Shown piece by piece: positions 17,870 through 25,518 of a stretch of DNA of 64,000 bases. The position numbers were made by a program, and so were the translations under genes. Position 1 is the first letter of the stretch, and every line of letters begins with the position of its first letter. The notes under the pieces are model-generated. The model made no database searches, had not been told where the DNA came from, and was given only the letters and a program-made list of their open reading frames with translations. Origin of the DNA: RPQJ01 sp963846315 (GTDB taxonomy: Bacteria; Pseudomonadota; Gammaproteobacteria; Steroidobacterales; Steroidobacteraceae); the NCBI GenBank assembly GCA_963846315.1, contig CAWJVM010000003.1, positions 81,864-145,863 on the forward strand, in the 5' to 3' direction.

Positions 17870-18124
17870 TCACTTCTTCTTCGCGGCGGCCTTCAGCCTG
17901 GCCGGGGCCTTCTTTCTGGCGGGCGCTTTCTTCTTGGCTGCCTTCTTCGCAACCTCGGCTTTCGCCGACTTGCGGATGTCTGCCGAGTGCGCGCGCTTGA
18001 AAGTCTGGATGTCCTTGAAGGTGCCGTCGGCTGCGCGCACTGCGTAAAGCTTCGTGCCTTTCGAGCTGCGCAGCGTCGTGCGACGGATCGTCTTCTTCTT
18101 CGCGGCCTTTTTCTTTGCTGCCAT
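17870..18124 (-). CDS. small lysine-rich, histone-H1-like protein
   Basis: Very basic protein of 84 residues. It has Lys/Ala-rich ends (MAAKKKAAKKK at the start, AAKKKAPARKKAPARLKAAA near the end) around a folded-looking core (TKLYAVRAADGTFKDIQTFK). Such proteins resemble bacterial H1-like nucleoid proteins, but the core is not one I can name. Start at ATG 18124 is chosen because AAGGA lies 9 nt upstream; two earlier in-frame starts (18130, 18133) sit on or next to that site. The next gene is divergent. Confidence 0.75.
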   Translation of the reverse strand: MAAKKKAAKKKTIRRTTLRSSKGTKLYAVRAADGTFKDIQTFKRAHSADIRKSAKAEVAKKAAKKKAPARKKAPARLKAAAKKK

Positions 18125-18265
18125 GGTCATCAATCCTTGTGCTTTCGAGTCAGTCAGTCGGGTCAGTCGGTGCGCAACCTAACCCTGACACGTGCACAGG
18201 TCAACGAGCAGACGTCTCACCCACGCTGCTAGACTGCCCGCAACCTCGGCCCCGGGCCCGCGCCA

Positions 18266-18919
18266 TTGACCAAGCTGCCGGAACTCTTCGCCAACAATCG
18301 CCGCTGGGCCACCGCCACGGAGCAGCGTCATCCGGGCTTCTTTGGCGAGCTGTCATCGCAGCAGTCGCCGCGATACCTCTGGATCGGCTGTTCCGACAGC
18401 CGCGTCCCCGCCAACGAGATCGTCGGTCTCGCGCCGGGCGAACTGTTCGTGCACCGCAACGTCGCGAACCTGGTGTTTCACAACGACTTCAGCTGTCTCT
18501 CGGTGCTGCAGTACGCGATCGACGTGCTCGGCATCGAACACGTCATCGTCTGCGGGCACTACGGCTGCGGTGGCGTCATCGCTTCCTACGAGCAGCGGCC
18601 GCTCGGTCTCGTCGACAACTGGCTGCTGCCGATCCGCGACCTCGCCCGGATGTACGCGCCGCAGCTGTCGGAATTGGCCACGGACCTGGAGCGCGCCGAC
18701 CGGCTGTGCGAGCTGAACGTGCTGTCCCAGGCTCGGCGCGTGTGCCGCACGACGATCGTGCAGCAGGCCTGGGAGCGAGGGCGGTCGCTCACCGTGCACG
18801 CCTGGGTTTATCGACTCAATGACGGCTTGCTGCGCGACCTGGGCTTCTGCGCCACCGACCTGGCGACCGCCGATGCCGACTTTGAACGCACGGTCGGAGC
18901 CGGTACGATCGGACGATAG
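18266..18919 (+). CDS. can: beta-class carbonic anhydrase
   Basis: Cytoplasmic zinc enzyme interconverting CO2 and bicarbonate, 217 residues, close in length to E. coli Can. Zinc ligands and the Asp/Arg dyad are visible: CSDSR (about residue 42) and HYGCGG (about 98-103). The start is TTG at 18266, reading MTKLPELFANNRRW, which matches the usual family N-terminus. It is followed after 21 bp by gltS. Confidence 0.95.
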   Translation: MTKLPELFANNRRWATATEQRHPGFFGELSSQQSPRYLWIGCSDSRVPANEIVGLAPGELFVHRNVANLVFHNDFSCLSVLQYAIDVLGIEHVIVCGHYGCGGVIASYEQRPLGLVDNWLLPIRDLARMYAPQLSELATDLERADRLCELNVLSQARRVCRTTIVQQAWERGRSLTVHAWVYRLNDGLLRDLGFCATDLATADADFERTVGAGTIGR

Positions 18920-18940
18920 GAACCAGACGGCCCAGCTCGC

Positions 18941-20152
18941 GTGACCCTCAACCTCAACCTGTTCGCGACGCTCGCTCTGGCGACAGCGCTGTTCTTCGTC
19001 GGGCAGTTGATCGTCCGGCAATCGGCGGTGCTGCAGCGTTACAGCATTCCCGTGCCGGTCGTCGGCGGCTTCCTGTTTGCTGTTGCACTTGCCCTCGTCG
19101 GTCTCGTCGTTCCCGTCGACTTCACGATGGACGAGTCGCTGAAGGCGCCGTTGCTGCTCGCGTTCTTCGCCACGCTGGGCCTGGGCGCCGACGTCCGTTC
19201 GCTCGCGCGCGGCGGCAAGAAGCTCGTCATCCTGCTGGTCCTGTTCGTGACCCTCATGATCCTGCAGGACGCCGTCGGCCTGGTCATGGCGCGTCTGCTC
19301 GACCTTCATCCACTGGTGGGCCTGCTGGGCGGGTCGATCGCGCTCACTGGCGGCCACGGCACGGCAGCCGCGTATGCCGCGAGCTTCGGCGCGACACGCA
19401 ATCTGCAGGGTGCCATGGAGCTCGGCATGGCCGCCGCGACGGCGGGCCTCATCCTCGGGAGCCTGTTGTCGGGTCCGGTCGCCGAGCGCCTGATGCGACG
19501 CGCCCGGGCGCGGTCGGCAAGCGCCGCTGGCCAGCCAGCCGCGGCAGAAGTACGGCAGGAGAACCCGCTTTTCATGCCGATCACCACCGAGCAGCTGCTG
19601 TTCGTGCTGCTCGTGTGCCTCGTCTGCATCGGCGTCGCGCACTGGGTGCACGCATTGATGAAAGGCACGGGGATCCTGCTGCCGGATTTCCTGTGGGCGT
19701 TGCTGGTCGGCATGCTCGTGCGCAACCTCGCGACGCTTTTCCGCATCGAAGGCATCAACGATCGCGCGGCGCAGGCCGTCGGCGGCGTGTCGCTCTCGCT
19801 GTTCCTGATCATGGCGCTGATGTCGATGCGCATCCTCGACCTGGCTTCGCTCGCCGGGCCGATGCTGCTGATCGTCGTCGTCAATGCGTTGCTGGCCGCC
19901 CTGTTCGCGTACTTCATCACCGGGCGTGTCATGGGCAACGACTATGACGCAGCCATTGTCGCCGGTGGCCACGTGGCGGCGGGGCTCGCGACCACCGCCG
20001 TCGCGATGTCGGTGATGCAGACACTGACCGAACGCCACGGGCCGGCGCCCCTCGCTTTCCTGCTGATCCCGATCGTGGGTGCGTTCTTTGCGGACATCGC
20101 CAACGCGCTCGTGCTGCAGGCGTATTTTGCGCTGCCGGGCCTGGGGTTCTGA
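18941..20152 (+). CDS. gltS: sodium/glutamate symporter
   Basis: Inner-membrane Na+/L-glutamate symporter of the GltS family, 403 residues, about ten hydrophobic segments. The two inverted repeat halves each carry a glycine-rich re-entrant loop (GLLGGSIALTGGHGTAAAYA in the first, IVAGGHVAAGLATTAVAM in the second), the hallmark of the family. Start is GTG 18941. It is followed 2 bp later by a TAXI binding-protein gene, suggesting joint expression. Confidence 0.95.
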   Translation: MTLNLNLFATLALATALFFVGQLIVRQSAVLQRYSIPVPVVGGFLFAVALALVGLVVPVDFTMDESLKAPLLLAFFATLGLGADVRSLARGGKKLVILLVLFVTLMILQDAVGLVMARLLDLHPLVGLLGGSIALTGGHGTAAAYAASFGATRNLQGAMELGMAAATAGLILGSLLSGPVAERLMRRARARSASAAGQPAAAEVRQENPLFMPITTEQLLFVLLVCLVCIGVAHWVHALMKGTGILLPDFLWALLVGMLVRNLATLFRIEGINDRAAQAVGGVSLSLFLIMALMSMRILDLASLAGPMLLIVVVNALLAALFAYFITGRVMGNDYDAAIVAGGHVAAGLATTAVAMSVMQTLTERHGPAPLAFLLIPIVGAFFADIANALVLQAYFALPGLGF

Positions 20153-20154
20153 CC

Positions 20155-21684
20155 GTGCGGTCGTGGTGGCGCGGCCTGTTCCTGCTGGCCATCGCGGCCG
20201 CGCTGGCCGGCTGTGCGCGAGGGCCTGACGAATCCGGCGTGAAGCGCGACGTGCAGGCGCAGCTCGACACGCTGTTCGGCAGCCGGGTGCTCGAGGTCAA
20301 GTCGTTGCGCCGGCAGGGCAGTTCACCGCTCGCGGGTGCGCAAGCCGGCGGTTCGCAGGCGATCGTCTACTACAACGCGGTGCTCGCCTTCACGGCGCCG
20401 TACGATCCCTCCGACTGGAATGGTCTCAGCCCCGAACTCATCGCCAACGCGCTCGGCGCCACCGACGAGGGCGTCATCGGGTTCGGTGCTGGCCGCATGG
20501 CCGAAGGCGCGCAGCTGCGCGCGTACGGGTCGATGGTTTATCGCCGCGCCGGCGACGCCTGGCAGGCGTCGTTGCTGCCGCCGGCAGCGGCCCCGCCGGC
20601 AACAAGCACTGGCACCACCGTCAAATCGACGGACCTGATCGAGCGACTCGCCGGCATCGTCAACACTACACCCGGCTTGCACAACGCAGACGACGTGATC
20701 GTCGCCGAGGAACTCGACCAGGCACTGCAGAACATCAAGCTCCGGCTCAATCAAGGTCAGCAAGGTCTCGTCGTCGCCACGGGCCCGGCGGGCGGAGAAT
20801 ACGCACGCTTCGTCGAAGCATTGCGGCCCCGCGGCGCGCCGTGGTCTGTGACGCAGGCCAACACGCACGGCAGCGTCGTCAACGCGCTCATGATCGATGC
20901 AGGTGAGGCCCGGTACGCGCTGGTGCAGAGCGACATCGCTGCCGCGGCGGTCACGGGACAGGCGGCCTTTACGACCTACGGTCCGCTGCGGCACCTGCGC
21001 GCCGTGGCAGCGCTCTTCCCGGAACCGGTACACGTCGTCACTCGCACGGCCGATTCAATCCAGTCGATTGACGGGCTGCGCGGCAAGCAGATTGCAGTGG
21101 GCAGCCGGGGTTCCGGCACGCGCCACACCGCGATGCAGGTGCTGCGCGCGCACGGACTGGACCTCGATGACTACGTGATCGTCGACGTGCGCGACCCGGA
21201 GGAAGCGCTGCAGCTGTTGGTGGCAGGCCGGATCGACGCTGTGATCGAGGTCGTGTCCGCGCCGTGGCGCCAGCTCGCGTCGTCTGCGGCCCTGGTGCCG
21301 ATGACTCTGGTGCCCCTGGACGCGGAGGCAATGGGCCGTCTGTCGGAGTCGGTGCCCGGCCTGGTGCCGCTCGCCATTCCCGATCGCACGTACCCGGGCC
21401 AGCAGGGCGCCGTCGATACGATTGCTGCGACGGCGCTGCTCGTGGCGAGTGACTCCGTGCCTGCCGCGTCGGTGAAGCAGGTGCTCGATTTCCTGTTCAC
21501 GAGCGTATTTGCGGCCGACCGCGGCGTCAGTGCCTCGCGCCTGTCGCGTCAGCGAGCGCTGGCAGGCGTGACCATCCCGTTGCACGACGGTGCGGCGGAC
21601 TATTTCGCTGCGACCAGGAAGACCGCTGCCGACGCAGCGCCTACGCCTGCGCCTGCGCCTGCGCCTGCGGCAGCGACGCCGTGA
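20155..21684 (+). CDS. TAXI-family solute-binding lipoprotein, extended
   Basis: Probable TRAP-associated extracytoplasmic immunogenic (TAXI) binding protein of 509 residues; ordinary members have about 330. Start GTG 20155 gives a lipoprotein signal with lipobox LAGC at residue 20. Residues about 25-150 form an extra domain I do not recognise. The TAXI domain runs from about 190 (GLVVATGPAGGEYARFVEAL) through IAVGSRGSGTRHTAMQVLRA to about 480. The C-terminus is an Ala/Pro repeat encoded by CCTGCG repeats. TAXI proteins normally serve TRAP membrane subunits, but none is encoded here; the neighbours are gltS and a 2-oxoglutarate-type permease. Confidence 0.82.
   Translation: MRSWWRGLFLLAIAAALAGCARGPDESGVKRDVQAQLDTLFGSRVLEVKSLRRQGSSPLAGAQAGGSQAIVYYNAVLAFTAPYDPSDWNGLSPELIANALGATDEGVIGFGAGRMAEGAQLRAYGSMVYRRAGDAWQASLLPPAAAPPATSTGTTVKSTDLIERLAGIVNTTPGLHNADDVIVAEELDQALQNIKLRLNQGQQGLVVATGPAGGEYARFVEALRPRGAPWSVTQANTHGSVVNALMIDAGEARYALVQSDIAAAAVTGQAAFTTYGPLRHLRAVAALFPEPVHVVTRTADSIQSIDGLRGKQIAVGSRGSGTRHTAMQVLRAHGLDLDDYVIVDVRDPEEALQLLVAGRIDAVIEVVSAPWRQLASSAALVPMTLVPLDAEAMGRLSESVPGLVPLAIPDRTYPGQQGAVDTIAATALLVASDSVPAASVKQVLDFLFTSVFAADRGVSASRLSRQRALAGVTIPLHDGAADYFAATRKTAADAAPTPAPAPAPAAATP
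21646..21669 (+). repeat. 6-bp microsatellite CCTGCG x4
   Basis: Four perfect CCTGCG units, preceded by a variant CCTACG, encode the Pro-Ala tail of the TAXI protein. Unit gain or loss keeps frame, so it can only alter tail length. Confidence 0.85.
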
Positions 21685-21719
21685 CGCGGCCGGTCGCGCC
21701 CCTGGACGGGGTGGCGACA

Positions 21720-23006
21720 ATGACTCCGGCTCGGCGACTCAAGAACATCCTCGGCGGCTCGGCCGGCAATTTCGTCGAGTGGTTCGACTGGTTCGCGTAT
21801 TCGGCGTTTGCCATCTATTTTTCCCGTGCATTCTTCCCCGCAGGTGACCAGACCGCGCAGCTGCTCAGCACGGCTGCAATCTTTGCCGTGGGCTTCATCG
21901 CGCGACCGGTCGGGGCGCTGCTCTTCGGCATGTATGCTGATCGCGCCGGGCGTCGCACCGCGCTGACGCTGTCCGTCGCGATGATGTGCGGCGGTTCGCT
22001 CATGATCGCGCTGATTCCGACCGGCCTCGGACTGTTGTCCCCGGCGCTGCTGCTCGTCGCGCGGCTGCTGCAGGGACTGTCGGTCGGTGGCGAATACGGC
22101 GCGTCGGCCACCTACATCAGCGAGATGGCTGAGCGCACCCAGCGCGGCTTCTGGTCGGGCTTTCTCTACGTCACGCTGACCGGCGGACAACTGGCCGCAT
22201 TGCTGCTGCTGATCTTGTTGCAACGCGTGCTGACCGAGCAGCAGCTGTACGACTGGGGCTGGCGTATTCCGTTTGCCGTGGGCGCCGTGCTGGCGATCGT
22301 GGTGTGGTGGATCCGCCGGGGGATCCACGAAACGCGTTCGTTCACGCAGGCGAACGTGCCCGAGCGGGAGCGCGGCCGCCCGTGGGCGCTCTTCACGCAC
22401 TACCCGAAGGAAACGCTGACCGTCATGGCGCTCACGGCCGCGGGCGGGCTCGGCTTCTACACGTACACGACCTACATGCAGAAGCTGCTGATCAACAGCG
22501 CGGGCTTCAGCAAACCCGTGGCTTCGCAGGTGATGACGCTGCTGCTCGCGACGTTCCTGTTCCTGCCGCCACTGGCCGGTTGGCTGGCGGATAAGGTGGG
22601 TCACCGCCGCACGCTGCTCGCTTCATATGCCGGGCTTGCGCTTGTCAGCGTGCCGATCCTGAGCGCGATCTCGACGTCGACGAATCCCGTGGCGGCTTAT
22701 TTCCTCGGGCTGGTGCCGTTGCTGCTGCTCTCCGGGTACTGTGGGCTCAGCGCCATCTTCAAGGCCGAGCTTTACCCCGTGCACGTGCGTGCGCTCGGCG
22801 TCGCGGTGCCCTATGCGATCGCCCAGGCGATCTTCGGCGGCAACGCGGAGACCGCCGCGCTGTACCTGAAGCAGATCGGGCACGAGACGGCGTTTTTCTG
22901 GTTCGTGTCGGGAATGATGATCGTGGGCATCCTGGCGACCTTCCGGCTGCGCGACACGCGCGACCACAGCTTGATCCACCAGGAGCAGCACCAGCAGGTG
23001 GGCTGA
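21720..23006 (+). CDS. MFS transporter, KgtP-like (2-oxoglutarate permease family)
   Basis: Twelve-helix major facilitator protein, 428 residues from the ATG used here. It follows E. coli KgtP nearly end to end: GNFVEWFDWFAYSAFAIYFS, the inter-helix motif MYADRAGRRTALTLS, LLQGLSVGGEYGASATYISE, FYTYTTYMQKLLINSAGF and AIFGGNAETAALYLKQIG. The likely role is proton-coupled uptake of 2-oxoglutarate or a related dicarboxylate. A GTG at 21681 overlapping the TAXI stop is in frame, but ATG 21720 has GGGGTGG about 7 nt upstream. Substrate is inferred by similarity. Confidence 0.88.
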   Translation: MTPARRLKNILGGSAGNFVEWFDWFAYSAFAIYFSRAFFPAGDQTAQLLSTAAIFAVGFIARPVGALLFGMYADRAGRRTALTLSVAMMCGGSLMIALIPTGLGLLSPALLLVARLLQGLSVGGEYGASATYISEMAERTQRGFWSGFLYVTLTGGQLAALLLLILLQRVLTEQQLYDWGWRIPFAVGAVLAIVVWWIRRGIHETRSFTQANVPERERGRPWALFTHYPKETLTVMALTAAGGLGFYTYTTYMQKLLINSAGFSKPVASQVMTLLLATFLFLPPLAGWLADKVGHRRTLLASYAGLALVSVPILSAISTSTNPVAAYFLGLVPLLLLSGYCGLSAIFKAELYPVHVRALGVAVPYAIAQAIFGGNAETAALYLKQIGHETAFFWFVSGMMIVGILATFRLRDTRDHSLIHQEQHQQVG

Positions 23007-23020
23007 GCGCGGATCGTCTG

Positions 23021-23056
23021 CGCTCACCTCTCCCGCGGCAGCGCGAGAAGTGAGCG
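23021..23056. terminator. stem-loop between convergent genes
   Basis: CGCTCAC and GTGAGCG enclose further short complementary blocks (CTC/GAG, CGC/GCG) between the ends of the permease gene and rpoD. There is no U-tract on either strand, so terminator function is only plausible. Confidence 0.35.
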
Positions 23057-23061
23057 GGCGA

Positions 23062-25449
23062 TCAGTCTTCCAGGAAGCTCCGCAGCTGCTCACTGCGGCT
23101 CGGATGCCGCAGCTTGCGCAACGCCTTTGCCTCGATCTGGCGGATGCGCTCGCGCGTGACGTCGAACTGCTTGCCCACTTCTTCGAGCGTGTGGTCGGTC
23201 GTCATGTCGATGCCGAAGCGCATGCGCAGCACCTTGGCTTCGCGCGGCGTGAGGCCGGCGAGCACCGAGTGCGTGGTCTCGCGCAGCGATTCCGTCGTCG
23301 CCGAGTCGATCGGGGACTCGACCGACGTGTCCTCGATGAAGTCGCCGAGATGCGAATCTTCGTCGTCGCCGATCGGAGTCTCCATCGAGATGGGCTCCTT
23401 CGCGATCTTGAGGACCTTGCGGACCTTGTCTTCCGGCATCTCCATGCGCACGGCGAGTTCTTCCGGCGTCGGCTCGCGACCCATTTCCTGCAGCATCTGC
23501 CGCGAGATGCGGTTCAGCTTGTTGATGGTCTCGATCATGTGCACCGGGATGCGGATCGTGCGCGCCTGGTCGGCGATCGAGCGGGTGATCGCCTGGCGGA
23601 TCCACCACGTGGCGTAGGTCGAGAACTTGTAGCCGCGACGGTACTCGAACTTGTCGACGGCCTTCATCAGGCCGATGTTGCCTTCCTGGATGAGGTCCAG
23701 GAACTGCAGGCCGCGGTTCGTGTACTTCTTCGCGATCGAGATCACGAGACGGAGGTTGGCTTCGACCATCTCCTTCTTCGCGCGGCGGGCCTGCGCCTCG
23801 CCGACGGCGATCTCGCGGTTGATCTCCTTGATCTCGGCGATCGACAGGCGTGCGCGCTTCTCGCTCAGGGCGAGCCGGTTCTGCTCGCGCTCGATTTCCT
23901 CGCGGAACTTGGCCAGCGCAGCCGAATGCTTGCGCTTTGCCCGCACGTGCTTGTCGAGCCACGTGAGGTTGGTCTCGTTGCGCGGGAAGGTCTCGATGAA
24001 GTCGGAGCGCGGCATGCCGGCGTCGCGGACGCAGCGCAGCATGATTGCCTTCTCGATCGAGCGGATCTCGTTCAGGTGCTCGCGCAGCTGCGTGATGAGC
24101 TGCTCGAACATCTTGGGCGAGAGCTTGAGCTCCATGAATTCTTCGGCGAGCTTCTTGCGCAGCTTGATCGTCTTCGGATCCTTGCTGCCTTTCTCCTCGA
24201 GCGACTTCATGACCTGCGCGTAGACCTTGCCGAGCGAGGCAAAGCGGCGCGCGGCTTCTTCCGGGTCCGGGCCGGTCTCGAGTGCTTCTTCCTCTTCCGT
24301 CTCGCCTTCCGCGACTTCCTCGTCGCCTTCCGCTTCCGGGGCTTCCTTCGCGGCAAGCTTCGGGTTGATCGGCTCGGCGATGACGTCCGGCGCGTTCGGG
24401 TCGACGAAGCCGACGATGATGTCGACCAGGCGGCCCGTGCCCGACTTCAGCGGCTCGTAGGCGCGCAGGATGTATTCAAACGTAGGCGGATAGTGCGACA
24501 GCGCGCGACGGACCGAATCGAGGCCTTCCTCGATGCGCTTCGCGATCGCGATTTCGCCTTCACGCGTCAGCAGTTCGACCGTGCCCATCTCGCGCATGTA
24601 CATGCGGACCGGGTCGGTGGTGCGGCCGAATTCGGCGTCGACGGTGGTCGCCAGTGCCTGCGCGGCTTCTTCGGCCGCCTCTTCGTCGGCAACGACGGTC
24701 TCGCGCATCAGCAGCGCTTCGGCGTCCGGTGCCTTCTCGTACACCGGGATACCCATGTCGTTGATCATCTGCACGATGTCTTCGATCTGCTCCGGATCGA
24801 CGATCTCGGACGGCAGGTGGTCGTTGACTTCGGCGTAGGTCAGGAAGCTCTGTTCCTTGCCGCGTGCGATCAGCAGCTTGAGCTGCGACTGTCGGTCTTC
24901 CGGCGTGCTCGCGGGCAGCTTGAGCTCGATCTTTTCGGCTTTCTCCTTGCTTGCCTTGCGGCCGGCCTTCTCGGGCTTGGCCGGCACTGCGATGGTGACC
25001 GGCGCGACGCCAGCCGGCTTGGCCGCCGGCGCGACAGACTTCGGCGGCACCGCGGGCTTGGCCGCCTTGGCAGGGGCAGCAGGGGCTGCGTGCTTCACGG
25101 CAGCGGGTGCGACAGCGGCCTTGGCCGGCGCGTGCTTGCTGGCCGGCGCGTGCTTGCTGGCCGGCACATGCTTGCTGGCCGGTGCGTGCTTGTTGGCCGG
25201 CGCCACGGGCTTGTGGCCCGCTTTTGTTGCAGGTGCAGCCGCAGCGCTCTTGCGCTGCAGGGTTACGGGCTTCACCGCCTTCAACGCCCTGGTGGGCTTG
25301 GTCGCAGGCTTCGCCGCGCTCTTCACCGCGGGCTTGGCCTTGGCTGACGCTGCTGCCTTGCGGTGCAGCGCCGTCTTGCTCTTGGCCGCCGGTGCGGACT
25401 TGCTCGCGGGATGCTTCTTGACCGGTTTGCGTGCCGTCGTCTTGCTCAA
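23062..25449 (-). CDS. rpoD: RNA polymerase sigma-70 factor RpoD with long basic N-terminal extension
   Basis: Housekeeping sigma factor. The conserved protein begins near QSQLKLLIARGKEQSFLTYA (region 1.1) and continues through the acidic non-conserved region, region 2 (NIGLMKAVDKFEYRRGYKFS, then YATWWIRQAITR) and region 4.2 (EEVGKQFDVTRERIRQIEAK). Ahead of it lie about 185 residues rich in Lys, Ala and Pro that E. coli RpoD lacks, with four tandem KHAPAS-type repeats. Start: TTG at 25449 with GAGG 9 nt upstream; a GTG at 25464 is in frame but has no ribosome-binding site. It is the last gene of rpsU-yqeY-dnaG-rpoD. Confidence 0.96.
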   Translation of the reverse strand: MSKTTARKPVKKHPASKSAPAAKSKTALHRKAAASAKAKPAVKSAAKPATKPTRALKAVKPVTLQRKSAAAAPATKAGHKPVAPANKHAPASKHVPASKHAPASKHAPAKAAVAPAAVKHAAPAAPAKAAKPAVPPKSVAPAAKPAGVAPVTIAVPAKPEKAGRKASKEKAEKIELKLPASTPEDRQSQLKLLIARGKEQSFLTYAEVNDHLPSEIVDPEQIEDIVQMINDMGIPVYEKAPDAEALLMRETVVADEEAAEEAAQALATTVDAEFGRTTDPVRMYMREMGTVELLTREGEIAIAKRIEEGLDSVRRALSHYPPTFEYILRAYEPLKSGTGRLVDIIVGFVDPNAPDVIAEPINPKLAAKEAPEAEGDEEVAEGETEEEEALETGPDPEEAARRFASLGKVYAQVMKSLEEKGSKDPKTIKLRKKLAEEFMELKLSPKMFEQLITQLREHLNEIRSIEKAIMLRCVRDAGMPRSDFIETFPRNETNLTWLDKHVRAKRKHSAALAKFREEIEREQNRLALSEKRARLSIAEIKEINREIAVGEAQARRAKKEMVEANLRLVISIAKKYTNRGLQFLDLIQEGNIGLMKAVDKFEYRRGYKFSTYATWWIRQAITRSIADQARTIRIPVHMIETINKLNRISRQMLQEMGREPTPEELAVRMEMPEDKVRKVLKIAKEPISMETPIGDDEDSHLGDFIEDTSVESPIDSATTESLRETTHSVLAGLTPREAKVLRMRFGIDMTTDHTLEEVGKQFDVTRERIRQIEAKALRKLRHPSRSEQLRSFLED
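25123..25194 (-). repeat. 18-bp minisatellite x4 inside rpoD
   Basis: Four tandem 18-bp units (plus-strand unit GGCCGGCGCGTGCTTGCT, later copies with one to three changes) encode KHAPAS/KHVPAS on the minus strand. Copy-number change would keep frame and lengthen or shorten the basic extension of the sigma factor. Confidence 0.85.
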
Positions 25450-25518
25450 GATGGGACGCCTCACGGAGGGTCTAAAAAAGAGCGGAATCCTACCACGCCG
25501 GGGAGGGGTCGCGCCCGA

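Noticed and set aside
23021..23056. Strong terminator after rpoD
   Set aside because: Only an interrupted stem without U-tract; listed as a low-confidence stem-loop instead.
23050..25347. 765-codon open frame opposite rpoD
   Set aside because: Antisense shadow of rpoD with a composition unlike a protein.
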